The translations under genes were made by a program, and so were the position numbers. Under the pieces are notes generated by a model. The model ran no database searches and was not told the DNA's origin. It saw only the letters and a list, made by a program, of their open reading frames with translations. Shown here one piece after another: positions 1-12,600 of a stretch of 64,000 bases of DNA. This stretch comes from Gorsachius magnificus (Eukaryota; Chordata; Aves; Pelecaniformes; Ardeidae): assembly GCA_034008185.1 (NCBI GenBank), contig CM067081.1, positions 744,001-808,000 on the forward strand. Direction: 5' to 3'. Each line of letters begins with the position of its first letter. Within the stretch, counting starts at the first letter, position 1.

Positions 1-131
1 GGCTGTTGGCGCCGCAGCGAGGCCCGGGGGAGCATCCGGCCCCGAGGGGGAGGAGGAGGAGGATGGAGATGCTTTTCCACGCCTCAGGATGCGCTCGAGG
101 AGGAGCAAGGCAGGACACCCACAGCAGGAGA

Positions 132-631
132 AAAATACAATTTATTTACAAGTAGAAACACTTTAAAAATGTCACCTGCCCCCCCCCACCAGGGGCGCCC
201 AGGGGGTTGGGGGGGAGATCCTGGGGCTGGCCCTGCAGGTGGGGGGGAGGGGGGCGGGGGGTGTGTGTCAGGTCAGTCACTGCCCTGCGGGGGCCCCCCC
301 CATCCCCAGGGGCTCCCCCACCCCAAGCTGGTGGCCCTGGGGATGCGCTGTCCCCAGGAGGGCTCAGCCACTGGCCCCAGCCCAGCAGAGGCGGGGGGCA
401 AGGGCCGGTGCTGTGCACAGATGGGGGCCACCCCTGCACCCACGGGAGCTTCCAGCCCCCAGGCAGCCCCCCCTGGGGAAACCCCCCCCCCTCCCTGGGC
501 ACCCGGCTGGGTGCTGGAGCAGGGTGATGCTGGGCGCAGCAGGAAGGGTGCTGGGGTGCTCGGGGGAGCCCTATGGCGCCCTGGGACACCGGCACATGGG
601 GTCCAGGGCCCCGGCGGGGGCCGGGGCCACC
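132..631 (-). other. NUMA1: NUMA1 3' UTR with poly(A) signal
   Basis: Downstream of the stop codon at 632-634 the minus strand runs about 490 nt to a canonical AATAAA, read as tttatt at 141-146 on the plus strand. No other gene is visible between the stop and the signal. Cleavage is expected roughly 10-25 nt beyond it, near 120-130. The long open frames in this stretch are products of GC-rich composition and are not supported as genes. Confidence 0.75.
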
Positions 632-3600
632 TCAGAATTTTGCATCCTTGAGCGATCGGCGACTGGCCTGGAAGGGAGGGAGCCGGGAGGAGACGTCAGG
701 AGACAGCGGTGGCGATGAACAACCCACGGCCCTGGGGGGGGCCGTGCCCCCACTGTCTCCCTGGCACAGCCGTGACACCAGGGCCCGGTCCCCCCGCTGC
801 CCCCGTGAGCCCCGGGCAGGGCTTGGGGGCAGCGGGGTGAGGACGCGCTTTCCCTCACGTCCCCCCTGCACCACGGGGGGCTCAGCTGGGTGCCACAGGG
901 GCTCGGCTGGGTACCACGGGGGGCTCGGCTGGGTACCACGGGGGGCTCACAGTGCCTACCTTGCCCTTGGGGGACTTGGCAGTGGCGATGCGGGGCGAGC
1001 GGCGGGCGCTGCCGCGGGGGGAGTTCTTGGGGGTGGCTTTCCGGCCGGCCGCCCGGCGCAGCAGGCTGTTCCCCAGCTTCTTCGGGGTGTTGAGGATGCT
1101 GAACGCCATCGACTGGCGCCTCTCGGCCTGTGCAGGAGGACGTGGGACCATGAGCGTGGGGCAGGAGAGGGCGGGGGGGCCCGAACCCCCTTTTTCCTTC
1201 CAGAGCTGGCTGCTCCAGGCCCAGCCGCTCACCTGCTTGCTGGGGGCCGGCTGCTCGCTCCTCCGGCTGACCTGGGAGCTGCGCCGCTCGCTGCGGTCCC
1301 GGGGGGTCTGGGGACGTGGGAAGCAGCTGGTCGGCTTCTTGGACTGGAAGAGAGGGGGCAAGTTGGGACTGAACCTGGGGAACAGAGCCCAGGGCCACCC
1401 TCCCTGCGAGCAGGCGGCAAAGAGGGGAACTGAGGGGCGGGGGGGGGGATGGGAACCAAGGGGCTGGGGGGGGGGACGGGAACTGAGGGGCGGGGGGGGG
1501 GTGGGAACTGAGGGGCGGGGGGGGGGGGGGACGGGAACTGAGGGGCGGGGGGGGGACACGGGAACTGAGGGTCTGGGGGGGGGATGAGAACTGAGGGGCA
1601 GGGGGGGAACAGGAACCGAGGGGCTGGGAACTGAGGGGTGGGGGGGATGGGAACCAAGGGGCTGGGGGGGACAGGGAGCCAGGGCAGCAAAGCCCAGGGC
1701 TTGGCTGTCACCACTCTGGCCGCCTCCTGCCAGCTCTGCCCCCGCGAGGTGCCAACCCCCAGGGTCCCGCTGCTGGTGGAGCCCCAGGAGGAGCCATTCC
1801 CAGGGCCCCAGCAGCCCCCAACATCTGGAGAACATCTGCTGCTGCCCCCCAGCCTCCTGTCCCCTCATCCCCAGCCTGGCTCCCAGGGAAGCCAGGGACC
1901 AGCCGGGGGGCTCAGCTCACCTCGGGGGTGTCAGGGCCCTGGTGGGACTCGTCCGAGAGGCGCTTCCTCTGCTGCCGGGTGGTGATGCCGCCGGCCCAGG
2001 CGGTGCCCAGGGTGCTGCGGCGGGGGCCGTGCCGGCGGTGATCTGCGAGGGCTGCATGCTGGCACGCCACAGCGTCTCCTCCGGGTCGCCCGTCTTCATC
2101 TCCTCATCTGTGATGGTCCCCAGGGAGTTGGAGGGCTGGGGAGGGGGCGCAGAGACGTCACCGAGGGGCAGCCACCAACGCTCCCCGGCTCTGTGTGCCC
2201 CCAGGGCCGCTCGCCAGCCATTCTCAGTCCCCCGCGTCCCCTCGTCCCCCCCTCCGCCCCCCCGCTCACCCTGCTCTCCAGGGGGTAGCAGGTCTTCAGG
2301 TGGGGCGGGCAGGCTCGGTTCCGCTGCTGCAGCTCCGCAATGCGGTTCCAGTCGTCCAGCGGCTCCGGCTCATCCTGGCACGTTCCCAGGTAGATGCTGC
2401 TCCGGCCTAAACCCAAATCAAGGGGGGAAGCTGAAGGGGGTTGGGGGGCTCAGGCAAGAGGTGCCACACACCCCCCCCCCTCCCAAGGCAGGGCAGAGCC
2501 CCCCGGCCGCCCTGCCCGCACGCACCCAGGCTGGAGCTGCTGCCACCGCCCTGCAAGCGCCGCAGGGAGCTGCGAGTGACCGGCCGGTAGCCGGGGAGCC
2601 CCAGCAGCGCCGAATTGCTGGGGGGCTCCTGCGGGGAGGAGGTTTCCAGCTTGACGAGGGACTCCTGGGAGGGGAAGCTGGAGAGGGAGCGGGTGGAGGC
2701 GGCCGAGCGCAGCCGGCCCTTGCCGGGAGCGGCGCTGGGGGGCTGAGATGCCGGGATGCTGCAGAAGGAGACATCAGCACTGTCCGGTTCCTCGGTCTTG
2801 GCCTGTTTCTGGGAGGGGAAAATCCAGAGATGGCAGAATCACAGAAGGGTTTGGGTGGGAAGGGGCGTCAAAGCTCATCCAGCCCAACCCCGGCCATGGG
2901 CAGGGACATCTCCAACCGCATCAGGTTGCTCACAGCCCCGGCCAACCTGGCCTGGGATGTGTCCAGGGATGGGGCAGCCACCACCGCTCTGGGCAACCTG
3001 GGCCAGGGTCTCACCGCCCTCAGTGTAAAGAATTTCTTCCTCATGCCCAGCCTGGATCCCCCCTCCTTCAGTTTAAAGCCATCCCCCCTTGCCAACCTGG
3101 CCTGGGATGTGTCCAGGGTGGCCCTACTAACAAGATTGTCCCCCCCTTTCCTCTGGGCCCCCTTGAAGCCCTGACGGCCGCACTCAGCTCTGCCCGCAGC
3201 CTCCTCTGCTCCAGGCTGAGCACCCCCAACTCTCCCAGCCTTTGCCCCAGCGCAGAGGGGCTCCAGCCCTCGGAGCATTTTCAGTAGCCTCCCTGGCCCC
3301 CTCCAACAGGTCCCTGTCTGTCCTGCCTGGGGCCCCCGAGCTGGACGCGGGGCTCCAGGGGGGTCTGACCAGAGCGAGCAGAGGGGCACAATCCCCTCCC
3401 TCGCCCCGCTGGCCACGCTGCTGGGGATGCAGCCCAGGGTAGGGTTGGCTTTCTGGGCTGCCAGCGCCCATGGCCAGCTCATGGCCAGCTTTTCGTCCAT
3501 CAGTACCCCCAAGCCCCTCTGGGCAGGGCTGCTCCCCATCCCTTCACTGCTCCCCTCACTGTCCTCCCCCGCTGCCCACTGAGCCCCTGCACCACAGCTC

Positions 3601-6600
3601 CTGCAGGGCCCTGGGGATGCGGCGTCACGGGGGGCTCGGCGCAGAGTTTGGGAGCAGCAGCAGCCCCACAGCAGCTCAGGATTCCCTGGGCCAGCAGGCA
3701 ATGGCTGCAGCCCAGCCAGCCATGGGAGCAAGGGGAGGGACCATCCCCATCCTCAGCACAGAGATCCCATCCCATGGATCCCTCCCCGCCCCACGGATCC
3801 CTCCCCACCCCACGGATCCCACCCTGCCCCGTCACACCGAGCGGCCGCTCACTTTCGTCATGGTGATGTTGATGGTGGTGCGGCGCCGGGCTGAGCGGGT
3901 CTTGCAGCCGGAGTCGAGCGAGAGGTCGCCCAGGGAGCCGGCGCTGCTCTCCAGCTGGGAGCGCGTGCGGCTGGGGATGGGGGTGAAGTAGAGGCTCTCC
4001 AGGGACTCCACCTTGCGGGGCAGCTGCTGGGACGCCAGCGACTCTTCGCTGCCTGGTGGCACCGCTGAGGCCTCCGACTGCGAGCGGCCGCCCTTCCTGC
4101 AGGGACGGGGCGCAAGGGCAGCGCTGACGGCCTTGCTGGGCCACCAGGGAACAGAGAGGAGCGGGGACAGCGGGATTTTGCGATGCTGGCGGCAGGACGG
4201 GCTCCGCCGAGCCGCAGCGTGCCGGGTACCTGGTGGAGTTGAGCGGCTGCGCTTCGTCGAGGCTGAGGTCGAGGCTGTCGGCGCTGAGATCGGCGGGGTT
4301 CTGCCGGAAAGTCTCCCGGCCCTTCAGCGTGTCTGTCCCCCCCTGGAACTTGCCAAGCTCCCGTAGCTGCCGATTGGCAAACTCCACCTGGATGGGAAGC
4401 AGGGAGGGATGGATCCTCCAAGCGAGCCGGCAGCGGAGGCGAGGAGGAGGAGCAGGGTGGAGCCCCGCTGCGCCGTGCCCACCTGAGCCTCCAGGCTGTG
4501 GACCTGGCTGGTGAGGTTCCTGCAGCTCAGCTCCGACTCCTTGGCCTGCAGGATGCTCTGCTGCAGCTCCTTGGCCAACCTCTCCGCCTCGCTCCGCAGC
4601 TCCGCGTTCTCCTTCTGCAGCTGCTCCATGGCCTTCAGCTTCTCCGCCAGGTCCTGGTTCTGCTGCTTCTTTGCGTCGTAGTGAGTTTTTGCCTTCTCCA
4701 TCTAGGACGTCAAGGAGAGAAAACCCGTCGAGCGTCCCCGCGGTGCCCTACCCAGGGGGAATGGGGACAGCGGGGCCGTGCCAGCCCCCGGCATAACCTG
4801 GCCTTTGTAGTGCTCGGCCGCCTGCTCCTTCTGGGCGAGCTGCGCCTGCAGCTCTGCCACCTTCTCCTGCTGGCGGGTGGCTTCTGCCTGCAGCTCCCCT
4901 TCCAGCACCTGCAGGCGGGGAGGAAGCCAGGTCAGAGGTACCCAGCACCCCCGCCTCGCTCTGCTGAGCCCCCCGCGCCCCTCGGGGGTGGCCAAGGGCT
5001 CAGCCCAGCTCAGGTCCCAGGGTTTTGGTCCCTGCTTACTTTCACCCTCTGCTGCTGGGTTCGGGTGGCCTTCTCATGCTGGGTCAGCTTTTTATTCAGC
5101 TCCTCCACCTGGAAGAGCACAGCGCAGTTAGAATCCCAGAATGGTTTGGGTTGGCAAAGCCCTTTAAGCTCCCCCAGCCCAACCGTTCCCCTAACCCTGC
5201 CATCCCACCCCCAAACCCTGGCCCTGGAAGCTCCGGGCACAAGACTCCCGTCTACAACCCTCCCATGGAGGAGCACGTCCCTCCCCTCCAGCCAGCGTCA
5301 GGGCAGGACAAGGAGGGGGTTTCCTGCCTCGGGGGGCTGCTCAGCAGCGCCCACCACCCGGAGAGCTCCCGGCTCAAGGCGGGCAGTCACAGCAACCCCA
5401 CGTTTGTGCTACCCAAGCATCAGGAGCAGCCGAGTGCTGGAAGCAAAGTCGAGACCCCTTTTGGGGGGGGTGAGGGAAGCCTATGCGGTTACGCAGTGCC
5501 CTGGAGCCAGAGCCGGTGTCTCTGCTGCCAACTCTTTGCTGTCGGGGTAAGAGTGGGAGGCCCGGCCGGCCGCAGGCATCCTCTGTGCCAAATCCTGCAC
5601 CAGGCAGCTCAAGGGGGGCCCACACCTGCTCGGGGGGAGGCGTCCCACCCCAAAAGGGTGCTCCTGCGGTTAGAGAGCGGAGGGCAGCCGCTTGCAGCTC
5701 GTCCAACGCGCAGGCAGGACACGACACCATGGAAGGGCCTGAGGGGTTTTCCCAGGATCGCTTCCCACATCCTAACCCACGCCAGGTCTGAGATCGATGC
5801 TGCTGCAAAGCATCCCACCTCTGGCCACATCTGGACTGCGCTTTCTGGGAGCGCAACCCCCTCCTCCCGGCACCAGCCACTCCTGCCGGCTGGGCAAGGA
5901 GCTGAACCTCGGTTAAAGAAGGGGGGAAAAGGGACGGAGAGGAGGAGCGGGGTATCCAGCTCCCCCCAGATGCCCTCTCTCTGAGGACGAGGTATCACAG
6001 CAGCAACGGTTCTGTGTCGAGGAGCCCTGGATGCCCTCACAGCCGGTCACTGCCAGCCCCGCGGCCAGGCGAGAGCGAGAAGCCGTGCCAAGCCAGCCAA
6101 GCGGGCAGGCAGGAGGTTTGGGCCCCAGTTCCTACTCCCCAGGGGCGAAGGTGTGAGCCCAGAGACCTGGAGCCAAGTGCCCCACAGCCAGGTCCCCACC
6201 GCAAGCAGTTGACAAGAGGAGAGGGCGACTCTGGTGGGAACGGCAGCAGCGAGAGCCGGGCACCGGCACCGTTTAAGCGGCCAGCACTTGGCATGCGTTA
6301 CCTGCTTAGCGCGTTCTTTCTGAAACACTTCCAGCTGCTCCACCTGCGAGCACAAAAGGCAGAAGTGAGCACACGGCTGGCACAGACCGAGCTGCCCTTC
6401 CCGGGAGCGCCCGGCCCCCTCACGCCCGAGCATCGCTTGGGGCACGCGTCCCAGACCCCCAGCTCCCAGGCTGAGCGGGAGGACGAGGGCTTAGGGGTGC
6501 ACAGGAGACCAAACGCGCCCCTTTTCCCGGGGTGCTCCCGCCACCCACAGCCCGCCCGGTGGGGAGGGGAGGCCGCAGGAGCCCCTACCTGAGCCGTCAG

Positions 6601-9600
6601 CCTCTGCTTCTCCTCCAGCAGCTTCCTCCTCTCCTCCAGCGCCGCCGTTGCTGCTCTCATACTCCTTACTCATCGCCTCCAGCTTCCGCGCCGCCTCCTC
6701 GGCCTCCTGCCGGCTGCGGCCACCAGCTCCTCCGACGCCGACCGCAGCCGCTCCAGCTCCCCGCTCCCTGGCCTGGCCCAGCTCCGCCTCGAGCCGCTGC
6801 TGCCCGCGGCTCCGGCTCTCGCAGAGCGGCCAGGGCTTTCGCCCTCTGCTCCAGGTCCTGGCGGTGCTGGCTCTCCAGGGAGGCGCGCTCCGGCAGCTCC
6901 CCGGCGAGCGCCTGGGCGCTGCCGAGCTCCTGCTGCAGGGCGGCGAGGACCCGGAGTGTCGGTCTCTTTCAGGGCATCAGGCCAACCGCTGCTTCTCCAT
7001 CTCCTCCTGGCACCGCTGCACCTCCACCTTCATCAGCGAGCACCGCTCGGCCGCCCGGGAGGCGGCGGTGGCCATCTCTGTCTGCAGCACCCGCAGCCTC
7101 TCCTCCAGCTTCTTGCTCTTCTCCGACTCGGCCACGATCAGGCGCTTCAGCTCCTTGCTCTCCCCCTCCTCCCCAGGCTGCCGATCAGGCTGTTCTTCCT
7201 CTCCATCTCCTGGACGCACTGGGACACTTGCTCCTTCCAGCTCTCCTCCGACCGGCCTTTCTCCTGCGCCGCGGAGCGGAGGGACGCCAGCTCCTTCTCA
7301 GTGGCGGCGACGGCGGCTTTGCTCTGCATTAGCTCCCTGCCCTTCTCCTGCAGCTCCTTCCGCAGGGCGTCCACGGTGCCGTCTGACCCGCCCACGCGGC
7401 GCCGCCGCTGGGGCGGCCAGGGCCTCCTGCTGCTCCCTGCACTTCTGCTCCAGCCCTTCCACTTGCAAACGCAGCGCCTGGGTCTCCTTCAGCTTCTCCT
7501 GGTAAAGGTCTTGGATCGAGCTGGATTCCTGCTCCCTGTGACGGCTCTTCTCCTCCAAACTTTTCAGGGACATCTCCTTTGAGCAGGTGGCTGCATCCCT
7601 GCTCCGGGCGGCCTCCGAGTCCTGCAGCTCGTTGTCCTCCTTGGGCGCCCGCTCCTTGGCCGCCTCCACCGAGGCCAGCTCTCCTCTCAGCTTGCTGACC
7701 GTCTTCTGCAGGTCCCTCAGCTCCTCGCCCCGCGAGATGTTTTTCCGGCGGAGCTCCTCCAGCTCCCCCTCCTTCTCCTCCACCAGCCCCCGGGACCGGG
7801 CCAGCTCCTCACGGTGCACCGACCGCTCCACCCTCTGCTCGTTGAGGGAGTTTTGCAGCTGGGCCTCCAGCTCTGCCTTGCGGGCTTCGTCCCCCCCTGC
7901 CCCTCCCGCCGGTGCTCCCGCCGCGTCTCCTCCAGCCTGGCACCCAGCAGGGTCACCTCCCCGGACAGCTCAGCCTCCGTGCTCCGCAGCCGCTCCACGG
8001 CGGCTTCCAGCTCCTTGGATTTGAGCTTCTCCTGGCCTTCCTGCAGGGAGGAGACCTCGGCCCTCAGCTTCTGCTCCTCGCCCTCCTTCTCCTTTGCCCA
8101 CGCCCGGGCGCTGGTCAGGTCGGCGTGGAGGGCGGCCAGCCTCTCCTGGTGCTCAGCGGCGAGGCGCTCCGCATGTGCCTCCAGCGCAGCCGCCTTCTCC
8201 TGCTCAGGGGGGGGCCCCGGCTTCTCCCGGCTCTCCTCCAGTGCCCGGCGCTTGGCCGGCTCCTCACCCCGCTCCTGCGGAGCCGGCTCCCGGCCCTGCA
8301 CCAGCTGCTGCCTCTCCGCCTCCAGCTCGGCGATCCTGGCCAGGCTGCCCTCCAGGCTCTCGGCCGCCCGCCTCTTCTCGTCCTCCAGGATGCCCTCTGT
8401 GTTCCGTAGGGCCGGGTTCCCGGGCCAGCCTCTCCCTCTCGGCCAGCCTCTGCTGGCTCTCCTTCGCCCCCTCCCTCCCGAGCTGGGCCTTCAGCCCCTC
8501 CGACCTCCCTGCTGCTGCTGGGCGCCCAGCTCGAGGATCCTGGCTTCCAGCTCACCGACCTTGCGGCTCAGCTCAGCCTTCTCCGCCGCCGAGGCGGCCT
8601 GGCTGGCATCCTGGGCCTGCGCCATGGCCTGCAGCTGGCTGCTCAGGGACACGTTGGCCTCCCGCAGGTGCTGGAGCTGCTGCAGGGCAGCGTCCCTCTC
8701 CCGCAGGGTCTTCTCATACTGGGCGTCGAGGGCAGCCAGTCGCCCGGCCTCCCCCTCGCACCTTGCCTCAGCCTCCCGACCCTGCGGCGGGGTGCCCCGG
8801 TTCTCGCTGGCTTCCCGCGCCCGCAGGTCCCGCTCCAGCCTCTCCCTGGCCTGGTGGCTCTCGGAGAGGGAGCTCTGGAGGCTGGCGACGAGGCCGCCCA
8901 GCTGCTGCTTCTCCTCCTCGAAGCGGCCACGCTCGGACTGCAGGGCTGCCTCCCGGGGGGCCTGGAGCTCGGCCCCTTTAGCGGCGAGGCTGGACACCTC
9001 CTGCTTCAGTTCTTCCAGCTGGCAGAGAAAAAAGGAGGGGGGGGGAACAAAACATGCATGCCCCCAGGCGTTACTCGAGCGGCACAGCGTCACCGGAGAC
9101 CCGCATGCTGCATCCCGGCACCCCCAGCGCACCCCGCTCTGCTCTCTCGGACCAAATGCCTTTTCTCACCGTGCAGGACCTGCTTCCTCCGCAGTCGACC
9201 CAAGCTACGGGGAGGCTGGGGGAGCCAGCAGCTGCCTGGGAGCGGCGTTCCCAGACCCGGCACACAGCGTGCTCAGCCCCGCAATCCCCACCCCGCAGCA
9301 GCGAGCAGCCGGCTCTGCCTCACACGGCTTTGCCGTGCACCCCCCGGCACCCGCCGCTCTCCCCAGCTAGAGGATTTTTCCACCCCAGCACTGCCTGCCC
9401 TCGCTGCGGGAGCCAGAGGTTCCCTTGAGGCCCAGCCGTACCTGCAGGATGTCCCCCATGACCTCTCCCTTCTGGGCGCTGCAGTCCCCCAGCTTGGCCA
9501 GCTGGTCCTCCAGCAGAGAAATCTTCCCCTGGAGAATCTCGATCTTCTCTTCCGAGCATTTCTGGGGACAGAGGCGTGGGACTGAGTAGGGTGCGGGGCG

Positions 9601-12600
9601 AGGGAACCAAGCAAGGAGAGGTGCAGTCACCCAGCTCTAATCCACACCGAGCTTTCAAGCAGCTTTGTCTCTGCAAGGCCAGGGCTTCCCTCCGGGCTGC
9701 GAGGAGAGCAGCCTGTCCTGCCATGGGGAACCCTTTGGGAGCAGGGGGAGGCTCCTGGTGGGAGCCGGCTGTCGCACAGCCTCTCCCCGTGTGCCAGCAT
9801 GGACGGGCAGGAGGCTCTGCCCGCTCCCCGCAGAGCCAGCAGGGCACGAGCCTGCCCCAGGAGACTGCTGCATGCCGGCACACGTCCCCCAGCCCAGGAC
9901 CCCCTCACCTTCTCCTGCAGGGCAGCGCGCAGCTCACTCTCCAGCTGCCCTTGCTTTTCCTGTGACTGCGCCAGGGCCGCGTTGTGCTCCTCCGAGAGCT
10001 CGTTCAGGGCTTCCTGCAGCTGGACCAAGTGGCTGGCGATCTCCCGCAGCTGCCGAGGGAAAACCCGGTCCCAGAGGAAGGTCAGAGAGTGCCCACGCTG
10101 CCCAGGGCTCTGCTCAGCTCCCCTCTCCCGAGTGCTGAGCCCTGCGGTACCCACGGGTATCCCAGGTCCTGGGTGCTCACACCCCGCACCCACAGCACCG
10201 CATGCAGGCAACTCCACCCAGCCCCTGTCTCCCCCACCACGGTTCCCCTTTGGATCAGGATCCGGAGCCCAGAGCAGGCTCGGTCACCAGATCAAGGTCA
10301 CACAAGGCCAGAGCCGTAAGTGGCCCAGCATCCGGCACTGCTGTCGAGTTCTCCCCACAAACGACTGGGCTGTGGGGACACGGAGAGGACTCAGCACCCC
10401 GTACCTTGAAGGAAAGATCCCCGTTCTCCTCGGAGAGCTGGTTAATTTTTCGGTCCATCTGGCCTTTTTCAGTCTTCAAGTCCTGGCACTGCTTGAGGGC
10501 CTCGTGCAAGCGCACCATCAGGCTGCGGGAGAGGAGGTGTTAAAGCAGGGGGTGCAAGCCCAAGGTGGGTGAGGACAGCACTGCGGACCGACACCGCTGG
10601 ATATTGCTGAGGAAACGAAGGTACTGAGGTACCTCTGTGCCGTGGCAAGAAACGGCCATAAATTCAGCTCTAAACTGGGTCCCAGCACACCGCAAAGCGG
10701 AGCAGAGATAAGCGACGTTTGTGCTTTGCATGGGCCCGAGCATTCCAAACTGAGGGCAGAGGCAGCTGTAGGACACCAGCCACCCCTCTGCAAAGGGAAG
10801 TAAGTGAGGAAAGGACAAAAAAAGGCCTGGCACCTGCCAGCAGGCGCTGGGCATCCTTCCCAAGTAAACACGTCGCTGCACAGGGACAGGGCAAAGACCG
10901 GGACGCAGCGCGGCGGGAGACGGAATTCAAGTGCATGACAGCCCAGTTCAGATCTGATCAAACTGGACCAAACTGGAGGGCTTGCAGCTGGGGAAGGGGC
11001 TGGGGTTGGGACATCCAGTAAAGCTGAAAGCTTTTGGTGATGCAGAGCCTATCCCAGAGCTGGGAAGACCACGCAGGCTCTGCCGGCGGCAGGCGAGACC
11101 CACGTGGGCAGCACCCTTCTCCCACAGCAGGGACAGCTGTTCCCGTGTGGGGGTCCGGGTGAGGAGCGGGCTGTCCGAACACACTGCGGGGTGTGGGACT
11201 GGCTCCCTGCCTGCTGTGATAAAAAAAGGGCTACGGGCTGTAATCGCCCCGACCATGAGGTGCAATGTGCCCAGCAACCCCCCGCAGTGTGGCCAACAGG
11301 GCGAGGGAGGGGATTCTGCCCCTCTGCCCCACTCCGGTCAGACCCCCCTGGAGCCCCGCGTCCAACTCAGGGGTCCCCAGCGCAGGACAGACAGGGACCT
11401 GCTGGAGCGGGGCCAGAGGAGGCCACGGGAATGGTCCCAGGGCTGGAGCCCCTCTGCGCTGGGGAAAGGCTGGGAGAGTTGGGGGTGCTCAGCCTGGAGC
11501 AGAGGAGGCTGCGGGCAGAGCTGAGTGCGGCCTTGCAGGGCTTCAAGGGGGCCCAGAGGAAAGGGGGGGACAAGCTTTTTAGTAGGGCCAGCTGGGACAG
11601 GACAAGGGGGGATGGCTTTAAACTGAAGGAGGGGGGATCCAGGCTGGGCATGAGGAAGAAATTCTTTACACTGAGGGCGGTGAGACCCTGGCCCAGGTTG
11701 CCCAGAGCGGTGGTGGCTGCCCCATCCCTGGACACATCCCAGGCCAGGTTGGACGGGGCTGTGAGCGACCTGATGCGGTTGGAGATGTCCCTGCCCATGG
11801 CCGGGGTTGGGCTGGATGAGCTTTGACGGCCCCTTCCCACCCAAACCCTTCTGTGATTCTGTGACTGACAAAGCCATCTCCTCCCTGGGGTGCAGCTGCA
11901 GAGGAGCTGGGAGAGAACTGCAGGAAGGTTTTCCCTCACCCCTCTTCTGTGCCTTGCTGGGGAAGAGACAGACAGCACGGAGCCCGGGGACGTGGGAGTG
12001 ACAAGGACCAGCCTGGCAGGAGGGAGCAGATGTCCCCGGAGGATTACCTCTCATTCTTCTCCCTCAGCTCCTCCATCTCCTTGGGCTCCAGCTGGTCTGC
12101 GGCTTGCTTCTCATTGAGCAGAGCCAGGCGGTCAATCCGCTGCTGCATCATGGTGATCTGAGCTTCTGGGGAGGGTGGAGAGAAAGGGCCCATTACCATC
12201 TCTTTTTGTCGCCTGAACCCCCCAAGAGCACAGTTGGATGTCTGTCCTTCTCCCACACTGGTGAGGAGCCGCTGCACAAAAAACACCTGAAGCAGGAGAG
12301 AGAAAAGCCGGGCTGCCAGCACTGCTGCTCAGCGCGGGCGTTGCTGCAGTCATGGCTTTCATTGCCCAGGACATATAAGGGAATACGAGAGGGAAGAAGG
12401 AACCTGCAGCCTCCGCATGCGCCCGGGGAAACCCCCGGTGCGGAGGGTGTTTTAGATATGGCTGGCAAGACTCCTACACCCGCCAGCCTGCTCCAGATCA
12501 TTTGGCAGAGGGACCACCAGCCACCTCCGAGAGATGCTCAGAGTTGTTCCAACAGCGTCGGAGCCGTCTTGGCTCCCATCAGCAAGGCTTTCTGCTTCAT

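Larger units (their letters stand above)
632..6343 (-). other. NUMA1: NUMA1 C-terminal exons: rod end, LGN-binding and tail
   Basis: After the rod come [27 protein letters not shown], an [13 protein letters not shown] exon and [18 protein letters not shown]. The tail exons carry [13 protein letters not shown] and [15 protein letters not shown] (4096-3853). Exon 2406-2270 holds the LGN-binding region with [20 protein letters not shown]. Exon 2135-1921 holds [16 protein letters not shown] and the RQQRKR nuclear localisation signal. Exon 1343-1233 contains [12 protein letters not shown], matching the CDK1 site around human T2055. Exon 1127-960 has [20 protein letters not shown]. The last coding exon adds [11 protein letters not shown] and a stop, which differs from the mammalian end. 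The acceptor before 667 has a good pyrimidine tract. Exon 2135-1921 is 215 nt where phase requires 216. Confidence 0.93.
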
